Source: Clostridia bacterium (GTDB taxonomy: Bacteria > Bacillota > Clostridia > Christensenellales > Aristaeellaceae). From it: DNA of 37,945 bases. This document shows, piece by piece, positions 30,474 to 37,945 of the stretch. The notes below the pieces were generated by a model. The model ran no database searches, had not been told where the DNA came from, and saw only the letters and a list, made by a program, of their open reading frames with translations. Each line of letters starts with the position of its first letter. The first letter of the stretch is position 1. The stretch covers positions 1-37,945 of the forward strand of contig JAFYQB010000154.1 of NCBI GenBank assembly GCA_017547285.1, written 5' to 3'. A program made the translations under genes and the position numbers.

Positions 30474-31295
30474 TTAATCGAGGAACTCCTCGCGCAGTTC
30501 TACTTTGAAATCGCGGGCGATGGCGCGCAGCTCATCGTCCTGAATGGTCTGCAGCTCAGGCAGGCCGGTGGACTTCTGCAGCACCCAGATTTCGGCAGCC
30601 TTTTCGATGGTATGCATCAGGCCAAAAGTGATGTCGAAATCGGGACCGGAGGCGAACAGGCCGTGGTGAGCCCAAACGGCAGCGTCGTACTCCTTCATCT
30701 TTTCGCAGGTGGCCAGAGCAATATCTGCGCCGCCGGGAACCATCCACGGCACCACGCCCACGCCGCCGGGGAAGACCACGGGGCATTCAGTAGCGCTCTT
30801 CCACAGGGCGCGGCTGAAATCGCGGTCGGTCAGGGGCAGCACGAAGGTCATGGCGATGATGTTGGCGGGATGGGCGTGATAGATGACGCGGCAGGCGCCG
30901 TTGGTAGCGGCCACGCGCACGGAGTGGTTCATGAAGTGAGAGGGGAACTCGCTGGTGGGCTTGCCGCCGTTTACCAGACCCCAAACGATGCGGTAGCTGT
31001 CGCCCTTGTCGTTGATCTCCACCACGCAGATGGAGTCTTCGGGATCCAGTTCCACATTGCGGAAGAACTTGCCGCTGCCGGTGGACAGGAAGTATTCGCC
31101 AGCCAGGTTTTCGCCGGTCACACCCATGGGCACCCACTCGCGGGGTTCGACGTCAAAGAAGGGGCGCATTTCGGCCACTTCTTCCTTGGTGAGGCGGTAG
31201 GTCAGGTTGCCGCCGTTGCGCTCGTGCCAGCCCTGCAGCCAGCCGTCGTTGGCCATGCGGATGTAACGCTTTACGATGGAGATATCAGTCATCAT
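30474..31295 (-). CDS. rhaD: Rhamnulose-1-phosphate aldolase
   Basis: This 273-residue zinc enzyme splits L-rhamnulose 1-phosphate into dihydroxyacetone phosphate and L-lactaldehyde. It aligns along its whole length with E. coli RhaD: WLQGWHERNGGNLTYRL, STGSGKFFRNVELDP and TECPVVFPGGVGVVPWMVPG. Zinc ligands are the histidines in YHAHPAN and WAHHGLF, and the catalytic Glu is in PTSEFPSHF. It is the last gene of the rhamnose operon, 35 bases behind the esterase gene. AAAGG lies 10 bases before the first of two ATGs. Confidence 0.97.
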   Translation of the reverse strand: MMTDISIVKRYIRMANDGWLQGWHERNGGNLTYRLTKEEVAEMRPFFDVEPREWVPMGVTGENLAGEYFLSTGSGKFFRNVELDPEDSICVVEINDKGDSYRIVWGLVNGGKPTSEFPSHFMNHSVRVAATNGACRVIYHAHPANIIAMTFVLPLTDRDFSRALWKSATECPVVFPGGVGVVPWMVPGGADIALATCEKMKEYDAAVWAHHGLFASGPDFDITFGLMHTIEKAAEIWVLQKSTGLPELQTIQDDELRAIARDFKVELREEFLD

Positions 31296-31330
31296 GGGAA
31301 ATCAGCCTTTCTTATGTAAAGTAGGGGGGA

Positions 31331-31981
31331 TTAGCAGCGGTCAGCGCCGACAGCTTTCAGGAACTGTTTGGCGATGTACATGCAGCCGGTCTGGTTGGGG
31401 TGGATGCGGTCCCAGGCGATGTTGCAGGGATGCATGTGCTTGAACAGCTCATCCCACGCGGCCTGCAGATCAACAAAAGTGAGATTGTATTTTTCTGCCA
31501 GCTTGCGCACAATCGCGCCGTACTCATCCATGCGGGCGCGCATGGGGTCGGCCTTGTTGGGCTCCATGAAATAGGGCGTCATCAGAATCATGCCCTTCAC
31601 GGTGGGCAGGGTGCGCTCGATCAGGCGGGTGTAGGTGGCTTCAAAATCTTCGGGGGAAACGTGGGTTTCGGGCTGATAGGGACAGTCAAACTGACGCCAT
31701 ACATCATTGATGCCGATCAGCACGCTGACCCAGTCGGGCTTGCGCTCCATCACGTCGGTCTCCCAGCGCTTTTCCAGATCGCGAGCCTGGTTGCCGCTGA
31801 TGCCCATGTTGGTAACGCGAAGCTCCAGCTCAGGATACATGCAGCCCAGCAGGGAACCTACATTCGCTACATAACTGCGGCCCCAGGCGTTGAACAGGCC
31901 TTCGCCTACGGGACGGGAGCGCTCATAGTCGGAAATGGAATCGCCGATAAACAGAATGGTTTGGCCTTTTTCAAACAGCAT
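31331..31981 (-). CDS. SGNH/GDSL hydrolase in the rhamnose operon
   Basis: This 216-residue serine esterase has all four SGNH blocks: GDSIS (Ser), GISGN (Gly), GIND (Asn) and DRIHPN (Asp, His). There is no signal peptide, so it works in the cytoplasm. It lies 15 bases after rhaA and 35 before rhaD, inside the operon. Removing acetyl or other acyl groups from imported rhamnose or rhamno-oligosaccharides would fit, as in rhamnogalacturonan acetylesterase, but that is inference. GGGAGG precedes the ATG at 31981. Confidence 0.92.
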   Translation of the reverse strand: MLFEKGQTILFIGDSISDYERSRPVGEGLFNAWGRSYVANVGSLLGCMYPELELRVTNMGISGNQARDLEKRWETDVMERKPDWVSVLIGINDVWRQFDCPYQPETHVSPEDFEATYTRLIERTLPTVKGMILMTPYFMEPNKADPMRARMDEYGAIVRKLAEKYNLTFVDLQAAWDELFKHMHPCNIAWDRIHPNQTGCMYIAKQFLKAVGADRC

Positions 31982-31996
31982 GGAAATGCCTCCCTG

Positions 31997-33262
31997 TTAC
32001 GCGCGCTTGAGCTGCACGTTCTGTTCGTATTCCTTGACCACGGGGAACCATTCGCCGTCCACGGGCGCATTGCAGCGGCGGCAGTACTCGTCCCAGATCT
32101 CGCCGAAAGGCATGGTCTTGAGTTCTTCCTGACGAACCATCAGTTCGGTGAACTGGTTGGTATCCTGCAGATTCTTGAGTTCCTCGTTGGGGGTGCACAG
32201 GGCCATCAGCAGCGCCTTCTGGGCATTGCGGAAGCCGGTCACCCAAGCAGAAAGACGGTTGATGGAAGCGTCAAAGTAGTCCAGCGCAATGTGCACACGG
32301 CCGTCCAGACCGCCGCAGCGCACGATCTCCTTGGCGATCTCCTTGGTCTCGTCGTCCAGCAGCACAACATGGTCGCTGTCCCAGCGGATGGGGCGGGTCA
32401 CATGCAGCGCCAGCTCGGGGAAGAAGGCAAGCAGGGCGGGGATCTTGTCGCTTACCACTTCGGTAGGATGATAATGGCCGTTGTCCATCAGCGGGATGCA
32501 CTTGCCGGGGTTCATGGCGGCATAGGCCAGAGAATACTCGGCGCTGCCGGCGGTGTAGGCTTCCACGCCGATACCGAACACCTTCGACTCAACGCAGGGC
32601 TTGACCTTGTCAAAGTCAAACGGCTCGGACAGGATATCGTCCATGGCTTCCTTGTAGCGTACGCGCGGTCCCAGACGGTCGGCGGGGATATCCTTGAAGC
32701 CGTCGCCGGTCCAGATGTTCATGATGCAGGGCTGGCCCAGCTCCTCGGCCAGATACTGGGAAATGCGGATGGAGGCCTTGCCGTGCTCGATCCAGAACTT
32801 GCGGGTCTCCTCGTTGGGGGAGGACAGGGTGAGGGGATCGCACTTGGGGTGGGAGAAATAGGTGGGGTTAAAGTCGCAGCCCAGGCCGCGCTCCTTGCAG
32901 AACTTGACCCACTTTTCAAAATGCTTGGGTTCCAGCTTGTCGCGGTCCACCCAGCCGCCGTTCTCTTCGTCGAAGATGGCGTAGCAGGCGTGCAGGTTCA
33001 TCTTCATCTGGCCGGGGCACAGCTTGATGGCCATATCCAGATCAGCCATCAGCTCTTCAGGATTGCGGGCACGGCCGGGGTAGTTGCCGGTGGTCTGAAT
33101 ACCGCCGGTGAGGGGGGCGGAGGGATCGCCGTCAAAGCCCTTCACGTCATCGCCCTGCCAGCAGTGCAGGCTGACGGGTATCTTTTTGAGGGTTTCCATC
33201 GCGGCTTCCACATCAACGCCGATGGCGGCGTACTTCTGTTTGGCGTACTCGAACATGTTCAT
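31997..33262 (-). CDS. rhaA: L-rhamnose isomerase
   Basis: This 421-residue metal-dependent TIM-barrel enzyme converts L-rhamnose to L-rhamnulose. Family marks are VSLHCWQGDDVKGF, GGIQTTGNYPGRA, NIWTGDGFKDIPADR, IPLMDNGHYHPTE and RWDSDHVVL, covering the metal and substrate sites. The length is normal. It lies 23 bases after rhaB. AAAGGA lies 10 bases before the ATG at 33262; a second in-frame ATG is at 33256. Confidence 0.98.
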   Translation of the reverse strand: MNMFEYAKQKYAAIGVDVEAAMETLKKIPVSLHCWQGDDVKGFDGDPSAPLTGGIQTTGNYPGRARNPEELMADLDMAIKLCPGQMKMNLHACYAIFDEENGGWVDRDKLEPKHFEKWVKFCKERGLGCDFNPTYFSHPKCDPLTLSSPNEETRKFWIEHGKASIRISQYLAEELGQPCIMNIWTGDGFKDIPADRLGPRVRYKEAMDDILSEPFDFDKVKPCVESKVFGIGVEAYTAGSAEYSLAYAAMNPGKCIPLMDNGHYHPTEVVSDKIPALLAFFPELALHVTRPIRWDSDHVVLLDDETKEIAKEIVRCGGLDGRVHIALDYFDASINRLSAWVTGFRNAQKALLMALCTPNEELKNLQDTNQFTELMVRQEELKTMPFGEIWDEYCRRCNAPVDGEWFPVVKEYEQNVQLKRA

Positions 33263-33285
33263 GGGTCATCGTTCCTTTCTGTATG

Positions 33286-34680
33286 TTAATATTCCGTAAT
33301 GTCAAAGCTCAGAGGCAGTGCAGCGCGGAAGGCGGCCAGATCGGCAAAGGCGCCGTCGGCAATCATCTGCGCGGCCAGATTGCCCAGTGCGGTGCCCTCG
33401 GTGGGACCTGCGTAGACGGGCATGCCGGTCAGCTCCGCGGTCAGTCGGTTCAGGGTGATGTTCTGGCTGCCGCCGCCCACGATGTTCAGCGAGGTAAAGG
33501 TCTGCCCGGTCAGCTCTGCCATTTCGCGGATGCTGTCGCGGTAGCACACAGCCAGACCCAGGTTCACGGCGCGCAGAATATCCGCCAGAGATTCCGGTTC
33601 GGGTGCGCCCTGTTCACGCAGCGCAGCCTTGACTTCCTCCAGCATGCTTTCGGGCGCCATGAAGCGGTTGTCGGTTGCATCCACATAGGCGGCATAGGTG
33701 CTCTGACCGGCCATATCGGCCATTTCAGCATAGCTGTGCTGCTTGCCGGTTTCCTTGCGGATGCACTGCAGCATCCACAGACCCATAATGTTTTTGAGGA
33801 AACGGGTGGTGTAGTTCCAGCCGCCTTCGTTGGTAAAGCCAGCCTTGCAGCAATCCATGCTGGTGGCAGGATGATCCATTTCCACACCCAGCAGGCTCCA
33901 GGTGCCGCTGGACAGGAACGCCGCATGGTCGTCCCTGGCGGGCACGGCCATGTAGGCGCTGCCGGTATCATGGGTGGCGGGCAGGATGACGGTGGTATCA
34001 AAGCCGACCATGGCCTTTACTTCATCCGTGAGCGTACCCAGTGCGGTGCCGGGGGCATGAACAGGGGTTTCAAACCAGTGATCCGGCAGACCGGCCGCGT
34101 GACGTACTTCCACGGACCAGTTGTGCGCGTGCGCGTCCATCAGTGCGCCGGTGGAAAGATTGGTCCACTCGTGACCCTTTTTGCCGGTCAGGCGGTAGCT
34201 GAGGTATTCGGGGGTGAGCAGGAAATCCGCCGCCTGCTCGCGGTACTCAGGATGCTCCTTCAGAACCGCCATCATCTGATAAACGGTGTTAAAGGGCTGC
34301 TTGGCAATACCGGTAATGCGGTACAGTTCCTCAAAGGACATGGTTTCTTCCAGCAGCTTGTCTATGCCGTCTGTACGGCTGTCGCGGTAGGCCACCAGAT
34401 CGCCAACCATGCCGCCGTTTTTGTCCAGCAGCACAAAGTCCACGCCCCAGGTGTCAATGCCCATGCTCACAGGCGCATAGCCCTGCTCATGACAGGCTTT
34501 CATGCCGGCAATCACGTGATTGACAAGGCCCTCTGCATCCCAGCAAAGATGGTCGTTTTTCATTTCCGCGCCGTTTTCAAAGCGGTATACTTCTTTGGTG
34601 ATGATGCGCTCCTCTTCCAGCCAGGCCACAATATGACGTCCGCCGGATGCGCCGATATCCACAGCAAGATAACAATTCAT
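33286..34680 (-). CDS. rhaB: Rhamnulokinase
   Basis: This 464-residue FGGY-family kinase phosphorylates L-rhamnulose at O1 with ATP. The N-terminal phosphate loop is AVDIGASGGRH. SMGIDTWGVDFVLLD, AYRDSRTDG and the second-domain SSGTWSLLGVE and NIVGGGSQN motifs are typical of RhaB. It is the first gene of the operon. The ATG at 34680 has only a weak ribosome site (AAGG, 11 bases away). The frame stays open upstream to 35547, but that part lies over other genes and lacks homology. Confidence 0.96.
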   Translation of the reverse strand: MNCYLAVDIGASGGRHIVAWLEEERIITKEVYRFENGAEMKNDHLCWDAEGLVNHVIAGMKACHEQGYAPVSMGIDTWGVDFVLLDKNGGMVGDLVAYRDSRTDGIDKLLEETMSFEELYRITGIAKQPFNTVYQMMAVLKEHPEYREQAADFLLTPEYLSYRLTGKKGHEWTNLSTGALMDAHAHNWSVEVRHAAGLPDHWFETPVHAPGTALGTLTDEVKAMVGFDTTVILPATHDTGSAYMAVPARDDHAAFLSSGTWSLLGVEMDHPATSMDCCKAGFTNEGGWNYTTRFLKNIMGLWMLQCIRKETGKQHSYAEMADMAGQSTYAAYVDATDNRFMAPESMLEEVKAALREQGAPEPESLADILRAVNLGLAVCYRDSIREMAELTGQTFTSLNIVGGGSQNITLNRLTAELTGMPVYAGPTEGTALGNLAAQMIADGAFADLAAFRAALPLSFDITEY

Positions 34681-34714
34681 ATCAATCACAACCTTAATAT
34701 GTTGGTTTTCATCA

Positions 34715-34743
34715 ATTATAGCATAAGAAAAGCCTTTGGGCAA
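34715..34743 (-). promoter_or_regulatory. Promoter of the rhamnose operon
   Basis: On the minus strand TTGCCC (34743-34738), a 17-base spacer and TATAAT (34720-34715) with an extended TGC. I could not identify a cre site or a rhamnose regulator operator with confidence. Confidence 0.75.
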
Positions 34744-34782
34744 TTGTAAATGAATCCATGTTTTGCGCGGCCTGCCCGCAGA

Positions 34783-34811
34783 TTGATTTTCAACCCTGAA
34801 TATGGTATCAT
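34783..34811 (+). promoter_or_regulatory. Promoter of the DUF1989-kinase-AraD operon
   Basis: TTGATT (34783-34788), a 17-base spacer and TATCAT (34806-34811), with an extended TGG. It is divergent from the rha promoter; the two -35 boxes are about 40 bases apart, so one regulator could serve both. Confidence 0.7.
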
Positions 34812-34836
34812 AAGCAAAAGAATGGAGGCTGTTTAT

Positions 34837-35418
34837 ATGAAACAGGAATATCTGGTGCAGGCCTGCAGCGGATGTGCCATAGATGTTAAAAAAGATCAGC
34901 TGATTACGATTGTGGATCTGGAAGGCGGGCAGGTGGTGGATTTCTTTGCGGAAAGCGCAGGCAATCCCGATGAGTTTGTATCCCCCGGCGTAACCACGGA
35001 CTGCAATGAATCCCTGCGTCTGAATGTGGGGGATCTGATCTATTCCAACCTGTACAACCCCATGTTTAAGGTGATTGCGGACGATGTGGGCGAACACGAC
35101 CTGCTGCATCCCTGCTGTCGCCCCGAAATGTACGATTTCTTCTATCACAACGGCGATGGGCATCCCAACTGTCTGGATAACATCAACCGCGTTCTGGGCA
35201 GAAGGCATCCCATCATTCATCCGGTCAATCTGTTTATGTATACCGCCATTGCGCCCGATGGCAAAATCATTGTCAAACCGCCGAAATCCAAAGCGGGCGA
35301 CAAAATCGTGCTGCGCGCCCAAATGGATGTGCGCCTTGGCGTGGCTGCATGCAGCGTATCCGAAAGCGACTGCAACAGCGGGCGCTGCACCGCCATCCAA
35401 ATTGATATCGAAGACTGA
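34837..35418 (+). CDS. DUF1989 (urea carboxylase-associated) family protein
   Basis: This 193-residue cytoplasmic protein has the family's marks: GGQVVDFFAE, the D-x-x-GEHDLLHPCC segment with likely metal-binding His and Cys, HPNCLDNINRVLG, NLFMYTAIAPDGKI and a late C-S/SDCNSG. DUF1989 members are best known beside urea carboxylase and aminomethyltransferase-like genes. Here it heads a sugar operon, 33 bases before an FGGY kinase. It may act on a nitrogen-containing or acidic sugar derivative, but no reaction can be assigned. GGAGG 8 bases upstream sets the ATG at 34837. Confidence 0.88.
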   Translation: MKQEYLVQACSGCAIDVKKDQLITIVDLEGGQVVDFFAESAGNPDEFVSPGVTTDCNESLRLNVGDLIYSNLYNPMFKVIADDVGEHDLLHPCCRPEMYDFFYHNGDGHPNCLDNINRVLGRRHPIIHPVNLFMYTAIAPDGKIIVKPPKSKAGDKIVLRAQMDVRLGVAACSVSESDCNSGRCTAIQIDIED

Positions 35419-35451
35419 TCCGCGTTTCAATACAGGAAGGGAGAAATGAAA

Positions 35452-37038
35452 ATGGAACTCAAACAGTATCTCCTTGAAGGAAAAGCCGTTCTGGGCATGG
35501 AGCTTGGTTCCACCCGTATCAAGGCCGTACTGATCGGCCCCGATCATGCGCCCATTGCCTCAGGTGATCACACCTGGGAAAACCGTCTGGAGAACGGCGT
35601 ATGGACTTATCATCTTGCGGATATGTGGACGGGCGTGCAGGACGCATTTGCCAACCTGAAGAAAGATGTGGAAGCAAAGTACGGCGTCAAGCTGACCAGA
35701 CTGGCCGCGATCGGCGTATCCGCCATGATGCACGGCTATCTGGCTTTTGACAAGGATGACAATCAGCTGGCGCAGTTCCGTACCTGGCGCAACACCATGA
35801 CCGCGCAGGCGGCGGAGGAACTGACCGCGCAGTTCAAGTTCAATATTCCCCAGCGCTGGTCGATTGCGCATCTGTATCAGGCCATGCTCAATGGAGAGGA
35901 GCACGTGAAGGAGATCGCGCACCTGACCACGCTGGCAGGTTATCTGCACTGGCAGCTGACCGGCATGAAGGTGCTGGGTGTGGGCGAAGCCAGCGGCATG
36001 TTCCCCATTGACAGCGAAAAGATCGATTACGATGCCGATATGCTGGCAGCCTTCGACGCCAAAGCTGCCGAAATGGGCTATGCGTGGAATCTGCGCGGCA
36101 TTCTGCCTGCTGTTGCCAATGCGGGCGATGCGGCAGGCGTGCTGACTGCCGAAGGCGCAAAACTGCTGGATCCCAGCGGTGAACTGGAAGCAGGCGCGGT
36201 GTGCTGTCCGCCCGAGGGCGATGCAGGCACCGGCATGGTTGCCACCAATGCCGTGGCGGTTCGTACGGGCAATGTATCTGCCGGTACGTCCGTGTTTGCC
36301 ATGATCGTGCTGGAAAAGCCCCTCAGCAAGGTCTATCCTGAAATCGATATGGTCACCACGCCCACCGGCAAACCGGTGGCCATGGTGCACTGCAACAACT
36401 GTACCAGCGATATCAACGCCTGGGCCGGTATGCTCAAGGGATTCTGTGATGCGGCTGGTCTGAACGTGAGCATGAACGAGATCTACACTGCTGTTTTCAA
36501 GTCCGCGCTGGATGGCGAAAAGGACTGCGGCGGTGTGGTGAATGTGGCCATGCTGTCCGGCGAGCCTGTAGTTGGACTGGAAGAAGGCCGTCCCATGATC
36601 GTGCGTACGCCTGAGGCCAGGCTGAGCTTTGCCAACTTTGCCCGTTCCATCGTGTGCGGCGCGATGACCGCCCTCAAGGTAGGCATGGAGATTCTCCAAA
36701 AAGAAAATGTGCAGATTGACTCGCTGCTGGGTCATGGCGGTTATTTCAAGACCCCTGTGGTTGGCCAGAAAATGCTGGCAGCTGCGCTCAATACCCCTGT
36801 ATCTGTGATGGAAACCGCTGGAGAGGGCGGCCCGTGGGGCATGGCTTTGCTGGCGGCCTATCGTGTGAATAAAGCGGAAAATCAGCCGCTGGAAGCATAT
36901 CTGAACGGAAAGGTTTTTGCATCCGCCAACGCAGTGCAGGAAACCCCTGACACTGCAGATGCGGAAGGCTTTGACGCCTACACTGCCCGCTTCCTGCAGG
37001 CGCTGGAAGCTGAAAAGGCTGCTGCTGCTGTTAAGTAA
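35452..37038 (+). CDS. FGGY-family carbohydrate kinase (pentulose kinase, probably ribulokinase-like)
   Basis: This 528-residue cytoplasmic kinase starts with the phosphate loop [13 protein letters not shown]. Other marks are [22 protein letters not shown], a second-domain phosphate site [12 protein letters not shown] and [14 protein letters not shown], then [13 protein letters not shown]. The directly downstream araD implies the product is a pentulose 5-phosphate, so L-ribulose or L-xylulose is the likely substrate. The start at 35452 is 8 bases after GGGAG; the in-frame ATG at 35446 is too close. No isomerase (araA) is present in the window. The C-terminus is alanine- and lysine-rich. Confidence 0.88.
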   Translation: MELKQYLLEGKAVLGMELGSTRIKAVLIGPDHAPIASGDHTWENRLENGVWTYHLADMWTGVQDAFANLKKDVEAKYGVKLTRLAAIGVSAMMHGYLAFDKDDNQLAQFRTWRNTMTAQAAEELTAQFKFNIPQRWSIAHLYQAMLNGEEHVKEIAHLTTLAGYLHWQLTGMKVLGVGEASGMFPIDSEKIDYDADMLAAFDAKAAEMGYAWNLRGILPAVANAGDAAGVLTAEGAKLLDPSGELEAGAVCCPPEGDAGTGMVATNAVAVRTGNVSAGTSVFAMIVLEKPLSKVYPEIDMVTTPTGKPVAMVHCNNCTSDINAWAGMLKGFCDAAGLNVSMNEIYTAVFKSALDGEKDCGGVVNVAMLSGEPVVGLEEGRPMIVRTPEARLSFANFARSIVCGAMTALKVGMEILQKENVQIDSLLGHGGYFKTPVVGQKMLAAALNTPVSVMETAGEGGPWGMALLAAYRVNKAENQPLEAYLNGKVFASANAVQETPDTADAEGFDAYTARFLQALEAEKAAAAVK

Positions 37039-37051
37039 GGAGGAAAATCAA

Positions 37052-37753
37052 ATGCTTGAAGCTTTGAAACAGGCCGTTTATGAGGCCAATATGGAACTGC
37101 CCCGCCGCGGCCTGGTCACCTATACCTGGGGCAATGTGTCCGGTATCGACCGTGAGACTGGTTATGTGATCATCAAGCCCTCCGGTGTGGATTACGAGGA
37201 TCTGACGCCTGATAAGCTGGTGGTTCTGGATCTGGACGGCAACATCATCGAGGGCGACCTGAACCCCTCCTCCGATACCAAGACCCATCTGGAACTGTAC
37301 AAGGCGTATCCCGAACTGGGCGGCATTGTGCATACCCACAGCCCCTACGCGGTTGGCTGGGCGCAGGCGGGCAGGGATATTCCTGCCTATGGCACCACAC
37401 ATGCCGATTACTTCTACGGCCCGGTGCCCTGTGCGCGCCATCTGACCCCCGAAGAAGTGGAAGAGGATTACGAGCGCAACACCGGCAAGAGCATCATTGA
37501 GATTTTCACCGAGCGCGGTTTGAACCCCATGCATGTGCCTGCGGTGATCTGCCACAGCCACGGCCCGTTCACCTGGGGCAAAAATCCTGCGCAGGCAGTT
37601 TACCACGCCGTGGTTCTGGAAGAGGTAGCCAAGATGGCGCTCTATACCACCCAGATCGCGCCTGACTGTCCGCCTGCCCCGCAGCATGTGCAGGACAAGC
37701 ACTTCATGCGCAAGCATGGCCCCAACGCTTACTACGGTCAGGGCAAGGGCTGA
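37052..37753 (+). CDS. araD: L-ribulose-5-phosphate 4-epimerase
   Basis: This 233-residue zinc enzyme interconverts L-ribulose 5-phosphate and D-xylulose 5-phosphate, feeding the pentose phosphate pathway. Marks: [30 protein letters not shown], zinc histidines in VHTHSPYA and the third in [10 protein letters not shown], and YYGQGKG at the end. The length is typical. AAGGAGG overlaps the kinase stop region and the two genes are 13 bases apart, so they are translated together. Confidence 0.96.
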   Translation: MLEALKQAVYEANMELPRRGLVTYTWGNVSGIDRETGYVIIKPSGVDYEDLTPDKLVVLDLDGNIIEGDLNPSSDTKTHLELYKAYPELGGIVHTHSPYAVGWAQAGRDIPAYGTTHADYFYGPVPCARHLTPEEVEEDYERNTGKSIIEIFTERGLNPMHVPAVICHSHGPFTWGKNPAQAVYHAVVLEEVAKMALYTTQIAPDCPPAPQHVQDKHFMRKHGPNAYYGQGKG

Positions 37754-37776
37754 GCTTCTGCCGGGTGTGTTTTTTC

Positions 37777-37807
37777 AGGAACGTTTCCTTAAAAAAGGAA
37801 CGTTCCT
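37777..37807 (+). terminator. Hairpin after araD
   Basis: An outer stem AGGAACG/CGTTCCT encloses TTCCTT/AAGGAA around four A, with one bulge. No T-run follows on the plus strand, so it may be a weak terminator or a transcript-end stabiliser. Confidence 0.5.
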
Positions 37808-37855
37808 CAGGCCGTCGAAAAAGCTCGCTGACGCGATCTTTTCCGCCGAAGAATG

Positions 37856-37928
37856 CACCGTTTGCCTACTCGCCTGACGGCTCGCCGGGCGGCAAACGGT
37901 GTAAGGAAAGCCTTGCTGCGCAAGGCTT
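37856..37928. repeat. Two further GC hairpins at the right edge
   Basis: CACCGTTTGCC (37856-37866) pairs with GGCAAACGGTG (37891-37901), an 11-bp perfect stem. AAGCCTTG (37908-37915) pairs with CAAGGCTT (37921-37928). Bases 37808-37945 hold no gene that I can support and look like an intergenic repeat region. Confidence 0.5.
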
Positions 37929-37945
37929 CCGAAGCTGACGCACAT

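Noticed and set aside
34681..35547. An N-terminal extension of rhaB by about 290 codons
   Set aside because: The frame is open but runs over the divergent promoter and the DUF1989 gene on the other strand, and has no homology to kinases.

Overview
The window looks like a chromosomal segment of an anaerobic Bacillota bacterium of the Clostridia type. The reasons are a single-chain glycyl-tRNA synthetase, an AddB-type recombination nuclease, strong GGAGG ribosome sites, sigma-A promoters close to TTGACA/TATAAT, and an unusual density of rubrerythrin and rubredoxin genes, as expected in a strict anaerobe that detoxifies peroxide without catalase. GC is moderate, roughly 50-55% by eye. Species cannot be named from the sequence. 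No phage, transposase, integrase, tRNA, rRNA or CRISPR array was seen.

Layout. 1-3235: the end of an upstream gene, glyQS and a polytopic membrane protein. 3252-5829: a small XRE/TPR regulator with what look like its own paired operators, then a GH20 hexosaminidase. 5933-10592 is mostly minus strand: a MATE exporter broken by one amber codon, rubrerythrin, a secreted Big2/CHAP protein, a 77-residue protein, a variant rubredoxin and reverse rubrerythrin copy 1. 10634-15154: a URO-D-family protein, reverse rubrerythrin copy 2, a beta-lactamase-fold serine hydrolase paired with an amidohydrolase, and a secreted split-barrel protein. 15244-19713: an uncharacterised barrel-like protein, arylamine N-acetyltransferase, iron alcohol dehydrogenase, a decayed fourth reverse rubrerythrin and an S66 peptidase. 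19960-27555: reverse rubrerythrin copy 3, thrC, a small P-loop ATPase with a folded leader, addB and mnmE. 27576-30300: a PHP phosphoesterase, a strong promoter with a 47-codon ORF ending in a terminator, two GNAT acetyltransferases and a DUF5684 membrane protein. 30474-37753: an L-rhamnose operon (rhaB-rhaA-SGNH esterase-rhaD, minus strand), divergent from a DUF1989-FGGY kinase-AraD operon (plus strand).

How they fit together. The sugar genes convert L-rhamnose through rhamnulose and rhamnulose-1-phosphate to dihydroxyacetone phosphate and lactaldehyde. The divergent kinase/AraD pair should feed a pentulose into the pentose phosphate pathway. The three intact reverse rubrerythrins, rubrerythrin and rubredoxin form an oxidative-stress set that has grown by duplication. 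The most unusual signals are regulatory. At 28392-28611 a consensus promoter drives a 47-codon ORF whose stop codon sits in the loop of a terminator, with an alternative pairing partner upstream, ahead of two acetyltransferases: a possible ribosome-controlled attenuator. At 3256-3311 two palindromes 42 bp apart flank the regulator's promoter and start codon. The three intact reverse rubrerythrin genes share a promoter and a 5'-terminal hairpin.
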